64,000 bases of DNA from Moniliella sp. 'wahieum'. Its lineage: Eukaryota > Basidiomycota > Moniliellomycetes > Moniliellales > Moniliellaceae. Below the pieces are notes generated by a model, which saw nothing but the letters and a program-made list of their open reading frames with translations, did not search any database and was not told where the DNA came from. Made by a program: the position numbers and the translations under genes. The first letter of the stretch is position 1. Each line of letters begins with the position of its first letter. Positions 59,339 to 64,000 of the stretch are shown in pieces. The stretch is from positions 248,001 through 312,000 of the forward strand of contig RSEE01000075.1 of the NCBI GenBank assembly GCA_003971905.1, given 5' to 3'.

Positions 59339-59757
59339 GTACGAAATCCAAGTGAGAGTTGTAAGTGAGTAGTGAGACTTGACTTTCCGCCCCCCGCCCT
59401 CCTCCTTCTCCTCCTTGAGCGCCCCAAGTGAGCCAAAACAAACCACAAGGGCAATTGCTGGCCCGGTCACTAGCACTAGCCACTTTTCCTCTGTCCCTGC
59501 CTCCTCCCCTTACCTCCTGTTCCACTAATGTACGTACGGTTGGCTTGGTTTGGCTTCCCTTTCGTTAGTCTTAGGGACCTGAGTGTAGACCGCCAGCCAG
59601 GGCCTTCATTCCTCGTTTCCCGTGCCTATCTTAACTCTACGTGGCGTGTGCGCCCACACGCAGTCCAACCATGGGGGAGGGGATGCACTGTATGCGTGGC
59701 TGCGGGCGCGGGAGAGTGAGCGACCAACATCTAAGCACCCAGGATTACTGTTACTTG
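59339..59757. other. Convergent intergenic region
   Basis: C/T-rich spacer between two 3' ends; nothing recognised. Confidence 0.4.
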
Positions 59758-60156
59758 TTACTTGTTCAGTTCGGCTGCGCGCTTGGCAATTTCCTCCTTG
59801 CTCAGCGGCTGCTCCAACTTGGACGCCTGCTCCGTGTTGAGGATGGACGCGCCAGGCGCGGCGCGGTGCGCCGCCTGCGCTTCCGTCTCGAACCCCGTCT
59901 TGTTCAGCGCCGGGTCCGTGGTGGGGTCGTTGGCTGCACACACAAACGACGCAGGGAGAGCGGTTAGCACAGACCATGAAGGGCGCGCGCGGGCACGAGA
60001 GAGTGAGGGGGGAGGACGTACTGGTCGCCGGGTGGGGTCTGTGCGGGGAAAGAGGTGAAGCGGTAGGGTAGGGGAAGTCAGGTTACGCATGGACTGGGCG
60101 TGGGGCCGCGGGGAAAGAGACACGTACTGGATGGTGATCTTTTGCTCGTCGGACAT
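59758..60156 (-). CDS. Small conserved-looking protein, three exons
   Basis: The ATG at 60156 reads MSDEQKITIQ; a GTACGTG donor follows directly. A 17-nt exon (ACCCCACCCGGCGACCA, about 60019-60035) is flanked by CGCACAG and GTACGTCC. The third exon, after TGTGTGCAG, reads NDPTTDPALNKTGFETEAQA and ends EQASKLEQPLSKEEIAKRAA-ELNK with the stop at 59758. Phases agree, giving a protein of about 73 residues, acidic and Ala/Lys-rich with no membrane segment. The C-terminal EEIAKRAAELNK helix resembles small uncharacterised fungal proteins I have seen, but I cannot assign a function. A TATAAG lies about 45 bp upstream of the ATG on the same strand. Confidence 0.65.
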   Translation of the reverse strand: MSDEQKITIQYVSLSPRPHAQSMRNLTSPTLPLHLFPRTDPTRRPVRPPPSLSRARARPSWSVLTALPASFVCAANDPTTDPALNKTGFETEAQAAHRAAPGASILNTEQASKLEQPLSKEEIAKRAAELNK

Positions 60157-61499
60157 GGCGGAGGATCTGAAGGGTGGTGGTGGGGCTGGGGCAAGCAAGC
60201 TTATACCCCTGCCCCTATATCAAGCTAAGCTGCCAGGCCAAACTGCGGTGCGTGGCTGCAGCCAACGCACTGCATGGCCCGTGCGCCCCCCGCTGTGCGA
60301 GTTGCGCCGTGCGGATCGGATTACGTCACGCGTCACCCTCCAGCGCCGTCGGGGCATCGCACTGGGCTGCGATGCGCGGCCATGCGTCGATCACACATTC
60401 GTCATTCGCCCGCTTTGAAATGTGAATGTGAATGCAGCCCGGCGCTTCTGCTTACATCATCCGGCGCCGCATCCGTCAGCCGCACGCAAGCCCAACCATT
60501 GCCTTCTACAAGCTGGACGACCGTAAGGCGTGTAACAACAGGAAAAAGACCCCACAATCGAGGAACGCCCAGTCCGTCTTGCTTTCGCTTCTACAACAGA
60601 ACATCCGTGGCCGGTGACAACGCAACGCAAGCACTTCTTGCCAGATCTGTGCATGGGGCTGAGGCCGATTCAGCACAAAACACGTAACAGCCATTTACTC
60701 TGACGGATCACTGTGAGAAGCCAATGCACAGCAATGATTTTATAGACGACCCCGGCTCCGTTGTCAATCTAACCCGCTTCCATGCCAGAATGTTGCACGT
60801 CCTGGCTGGGTGTAGCACGGTTCCAAGTGCCGAGAGAGTTGAAGCGCTGAGGTTGGGGCCGGGGTTGAACGTTGATGAGAGAAAATGGACCAGTGAGAGC
60901 CTGTATGATGGTGAAAGAAAGGAGGGAAATCGTCACCTGGTCATAGTTGTGGGGTGTACAGAAACGTACAATACATAGCGGCGATGAGGAGGTGGGAATA
61001 GGAAGGGGAAATCGATGCCGGCGGAGGCCAGTATGCAAGATGAAAACAGCGCTGCGGATGGTTTTCGAGAAGCACTGCAAGCACAACTGCAACATGCAAA
61101 CAAACCGAACGAGGACGTGCGAAAAAGGGGGAAGGAAGAAGGGAAGTTAACGTCAGACTCACGCCGTGCTAGGGGGCCCTTGGCCCACTAGACCCGTATG
61201 GGCACTATTATGGCGTGATTCTTATCAGTTGGGAGATCCTGTGTCCACCTCTCGACTGTGCCCCCTTCCAGAAGAGGAGGTACATATAGCTCCTCTGCGT
61301 CCATAGATGTATGCAATCCATCTGCTCCCTTTCCCCCATCTCCGTCTCCTGACAATTAAGGAAGAGGAAAAGAAAAGTGGAGAGGCAAAGGGGATCAATT
61401 AGAACTTGGAACAGCAAGGCTAAAACAAGAACAGCCGAAGTTCCCTCCATCAGCTCTCACCGGAGCCTGAGACACCTCTAGGACTGCCCAATGGGTCAA
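60157..61499. other. Intergenic region
   Basis: No gene recognised. Minus-strand frames near 60769-61095 have no family resemblance. Confidence 0.4.
60200..60205 (-). promoter_or_regulatory. TATA-like element of the small gene
   Basis: TATAAG on the minus strand, about 45 bp upstream of the ATG at 60156. Confidence 0.35.
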
Positions 61500-62700
61500 G
61501 TTGATGGCATTGAGTGCGTTCCTCTGCGGTGCACGACTGTAGTAATGGATATCTCTGAGGCGCATTGGGAAATGAGAGCACGATGTTGATCTGCCCATAG
61601 GTCACAGCGTGGTAAAATCTTGCCTGCCATGCGGACCATGTGTCGCGTGTGTCGCATTTCTTTGTTCCCAATCACCGAGACAAGCGCCATGTCCCGGATA
61701 AGCGACACTGTATTATGCCATCTGGGCTCAGCTCCTATTCAAGTTTGGGCAAGTGACATTTGGAAGCACTGAGGCCATCGAGATATGCATCTTGGAGCTG
61801 GCAATCAAATCCGCCGATACCCCTTACCGGTGCAACACGCTGAAGATATATGTGCGTAAAAGTCGGCTGCCATCTTGCGATTGGAATGCACGTTCAACAC
61901 GACAATGTCGGTCGTCCCTGATCGTCACATCCGTGGGAAAGCGTTTACCCCCTTGGCTAGGCCACTGGGCGCAGGTGCGGACTCAGAATCAGGCACATGG
62001 TCGTGTGTAGGCGTCTGCACCCCGTTGGCCAAAGGATTTCTAGGCTGGTCCACGTACCATCCATTCCATCATCCTCATCCCGTGTGGGCCCAATGGCAGT
62101 CCCTTTGCCATGGAGTCATGACGTGCTTGATCCGGATCGGAATCGCTTTGTGGATCGCCTGCGCCATAGTGAAGGGATAAATGACCTCCGAGCCGTAAGG
62201 AGTCAGCTCAGCCGCCTCCTCTCTGGAGATAGCGGGAATGACATGGGCAGAGGGCACCTTGGGTGGATCGGCAGTAAACGCCCCATCTACTTCTTTCCAA
62301 ATCTGCAGCTCCTCTATCGCCACCCACCACACATACGCTAATAAGCGCCGCACAGAGATCAGTGTACCCACGCACAACTTGGTCCAGGATCGGCCAGGAC
62401 CGAACCAAAGTATCCAGTGACGACCCGAACGTGGTCGAGTGGCGTAGCGTTCAGAACATTGCCTAGCCGGTGACCCAGGTGGGAGTAGAAGCAGTGGTCC
62501 AGGACGGGGCGTCAGCGCTAACCCGGCCTGCTCCAGAAGAGTCGCATTAGCCACACATTTGCAAACGTGACGAGGGTGTTGGGAAAGTTCTGCTCCTCTA
62601 GCGCCCTTGCCACGATTCGACACGACATGCGTTCGTCCAGACTCAAGATTGAGTCCTTCATGGCGCGTGGAGAGATGTCATCGAGATCTGAGCTGATGAA
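61500..62700 (-). pseudogene. HOM3: Aspartokinase, 5'-truncated and decayed
   Basis: Family motifs occur in the right order on the minus strand. ISPRAMKDS and DERMSCRIVA lie near 62660 and 62620, VVTGYFGSV near 62420, RGYTDLCAAL near 62365. EELQIWKEVDGAFTADPPKV (about 62260-62320) and EEAAELTPYGSEVIYPFT (62171-62230) form the kinase core, followed by IPIRIKHV. The ACT-domain motifs are FPTDVTIRDD, IVVLNVHSNRK (61873-61908), DLIASSKMHISMA (about 61762-61810), IRDMALVSVIGNK (about 61656-61710) and ASEISITTVVH (about 61530-61565). The N-terminal KFGGTS motif is missing: only about 0.5 kb separates DERMSCR from the bL17m stop and it is not there. The invariant GRGYTD reads VRGYTD, and frames break often, not only in homopolymers. 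I infer a relic; a functional copy would be expected elsewhere. Confidence 0.7.
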
Positions 62701-63105
62701 GATGTTAACTATTAGTATTGTCTAAGGGTGTAGAGAGGAAAGGTGGCGTACCCGGGCTGCAAGGAGGAACTCGCGTAGACGTGCAGGTGGCACTCAGTGT
62801 GAACCACCACCGTTTCCCACTTGGGGTCTCTATCCTCTCATCCCCCACCCGGCCAATCCCCGCTTTACCTGCTTTTGCGCCAGGGTCGTACAGGCACATC
62901 TTCTCGCTTTTCCCTGCGGATGGATCTCATGCATCATGCCTCACTATTTCCCAGAATCTCGTAGGACTGTGACGCTCTGCCAAGCCTATGAACGACACCT
63001 CTTCCCACACTCCCAGCCATCTGGGTAGCAAAGCCAAGCATATCCGGCAAGCGCGTGCAATATGAAGTACATATGAACGCGGGGGACGGGAGGAGACCGA
63101 ATACA
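62701..63105. other. Spacer between aspartokinase relic and bL17m
   Basis: About 400 bp with no clear coding sequence; the missing aspartokinase N-terminus is not found here. Confidence 0.4.
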
Positions 63106-64000
63106 TCAGGCCTTCTGGTAGCGCCACTTGGGCAAGGGTTTGGGCACCTCGGGATCTCGGTATAGCGGCCAGTACGACGGGCATAGATACCCTTGGCCAG
63201 ACGCACGACCGAGTGCTTTTTAGGGCCACGCTTGCTCATCATACGAGGCGACACCAGCCGGCCCGCCGAGCCCTGCTCCTCCTGGCCGGCAAAGAAAGGT
63301 TTTCCCTTCTTGGGCCGCATCACCGTCGCCCCCGTATGCTCATGGTCCTGAACATGGTACGGAGCGCCCTCGCCCATCTCCTTGAACTTGTTATCGTCGG
63401 GGCGCTGCATACCAAACGCAGCCTCCTCGGCCCGACGCCAGAGGAGGTACTTGTTGGCCAGGTCGGCCAGGCGCTGCCGGCCGGCGAGGCCGGTATAGTG
63501 CGTCACTTTGCGCAGGTTGGCCCTCGTGATCTCCTGGAACCGTTTGATACCCTCGAGGGTAAAGTCCTCGGCGGTGAACTGCTTGCCGGTTGCATACGCC
63601 TCCAGCTCCGGCTTGGCAAACGTGCCGGTGCGCAACGACTCGTGCACCACCGCACGCGCCGCCATCTCCAACTTGAGGTCACGCGGGTTGTCCACCAGCT
63701 CCAGGATCGCACGGTCGGCACAGTCGCCTTTCCTCAGGCCAAACTTATGGATGCGCGTGTACCCGCACCGCCGCACCTCATACCGCGGCATAATCGACTT
63801 GGTGCGCTCCACCATCGATTTGTCATTCTGCCCAGCGCCGACCCACCAACCAGAAGCATGTCAACAGGCCGCCGCGCACGCACACCAGCACAGCCTCCTA
63901 CACAGCAGAGAGCAGAGGAGGAAAAATACGCACGCCAAAGTAGCCCCAGATCTTGGACCAGCCTTGCGGGGTGTCGTGCTTGGCTTTGGTGATCAGCCGT
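63106..64000 (-). CDS. MRPL8: Mitochondrial ribosomal protein bL17m, 5' end outside window
   Basis: Large-subunit protein of the mitochondrial ribosome. The first exon in the window (64000-63934) reads RLITKAKHDTPQGWSKIWGY-FG, matching the end of the L17 helix domain. A 106-nt intron (63933-63828, donor GTGCGT) follows. The second exon reads NDKSMVERTKSIMPRYEVRR then CGYTRIHKFGLRKGDCADRA and ILELVD, the classic L17 C-terminal signature (R-x-G-G/C-Y-T-R-I). A long C-terminal extension (about 200 residues: VTHYTGLAGRQRLADLANKY, MMSKRGPKKHSVVRLAKGIY) is typical of mitochondrial versions. A frame slip near 63155 switches to the frame ending PEVPKPLPKWRYQKA with TGA at 63106. The gene continues past 64000. 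Confidence 0.82.

Overview
The window is a stretch of nuclear DNA from a fungus, most likely a GC-rich, compact basidiomycete yeast or smut relative. The gene set supports this: a PalI/Rim9 pH sensor, a YAP-type bZIP factor, a Nab2-type poly(A)-binding protein, mitochondrial proline dehydrogenase, LSB5 and an LRR-RhoGEF. Introns are about 70-140 nt and often start GTACGT. Species cannot be named from the sequence alone.

Layout, left to right: an unidentified gene cut by the window start (1-1055); proline dehydrogenase (minus, to 4016); DRG1-type GTPase (5136-6285); EME1-type nuclease subunit (6734-8727); a long gene-poor gap; a 2OG-Fe(II) dioxygenase-like protein (11146-12559); nicotinate phosphoribosyltransferase (minus, 13655-15197); an unidentified spliced minus-strand gene (15941-16645) divergent from a Nab2-like zinc-finger protein (16783-18641); an MFS transporter (minus, to 21109); a 3.2 kb repeat-flecked gap; a coiled-coil protein (24299-27056); a fatty-acid elongase (27889-29061); CCT2 (30048-31628); a histidine phosphatase-thymidylate synthase fusion (33475-35723); LSB5 (36214-37845); a large unidentified, possibly mitochondrial protein (38309-40783); a bZIP factor (42241-43630); PalI/Rim9 (45500-46840); Sec61 gamma (minus, 47663-48097); an intron-containing tRNA-Val (minus, 49667-49761); LRR-RhoGEF-PH (50874-54760); MED21 (minus, to 57234) divergent from an epoxide hydrolase (57689-59338); a small spliced protein with a 17-nt exon (minus, 59758-60156); a decayed, 5'-truncated aspartokinase (minus, about 61500-62700); and mitochondrial ribosomal protein bL17m, cut by the window end (minus, 63106-64000). 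No clear operon-like grouping or biosynthetic cluster is present; these are mostly housekeeping genes.

Three things stand out. First, the histidine phosphatase and thymidylate synthase domains lie on one open frame across a clean intron, and the synthase has no start codon of its own: no ATG occurs in any forward frame from 34414 to 34689. Second, many conserved genes carry one-base changes in homopolymer runs, which points to sequencing or assembly error rather than dead genes; any frame break reported here should be read in that light. Third, intergenic DNA holds many short tandem repeats with a 7-bp period but different units, most with a palindromic core such as AAGCTT, AGATCT, ATGCAT, ATCGAT or CTAG.

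No transposon, retroelement, virus-like element or CRISPR array was recognised.
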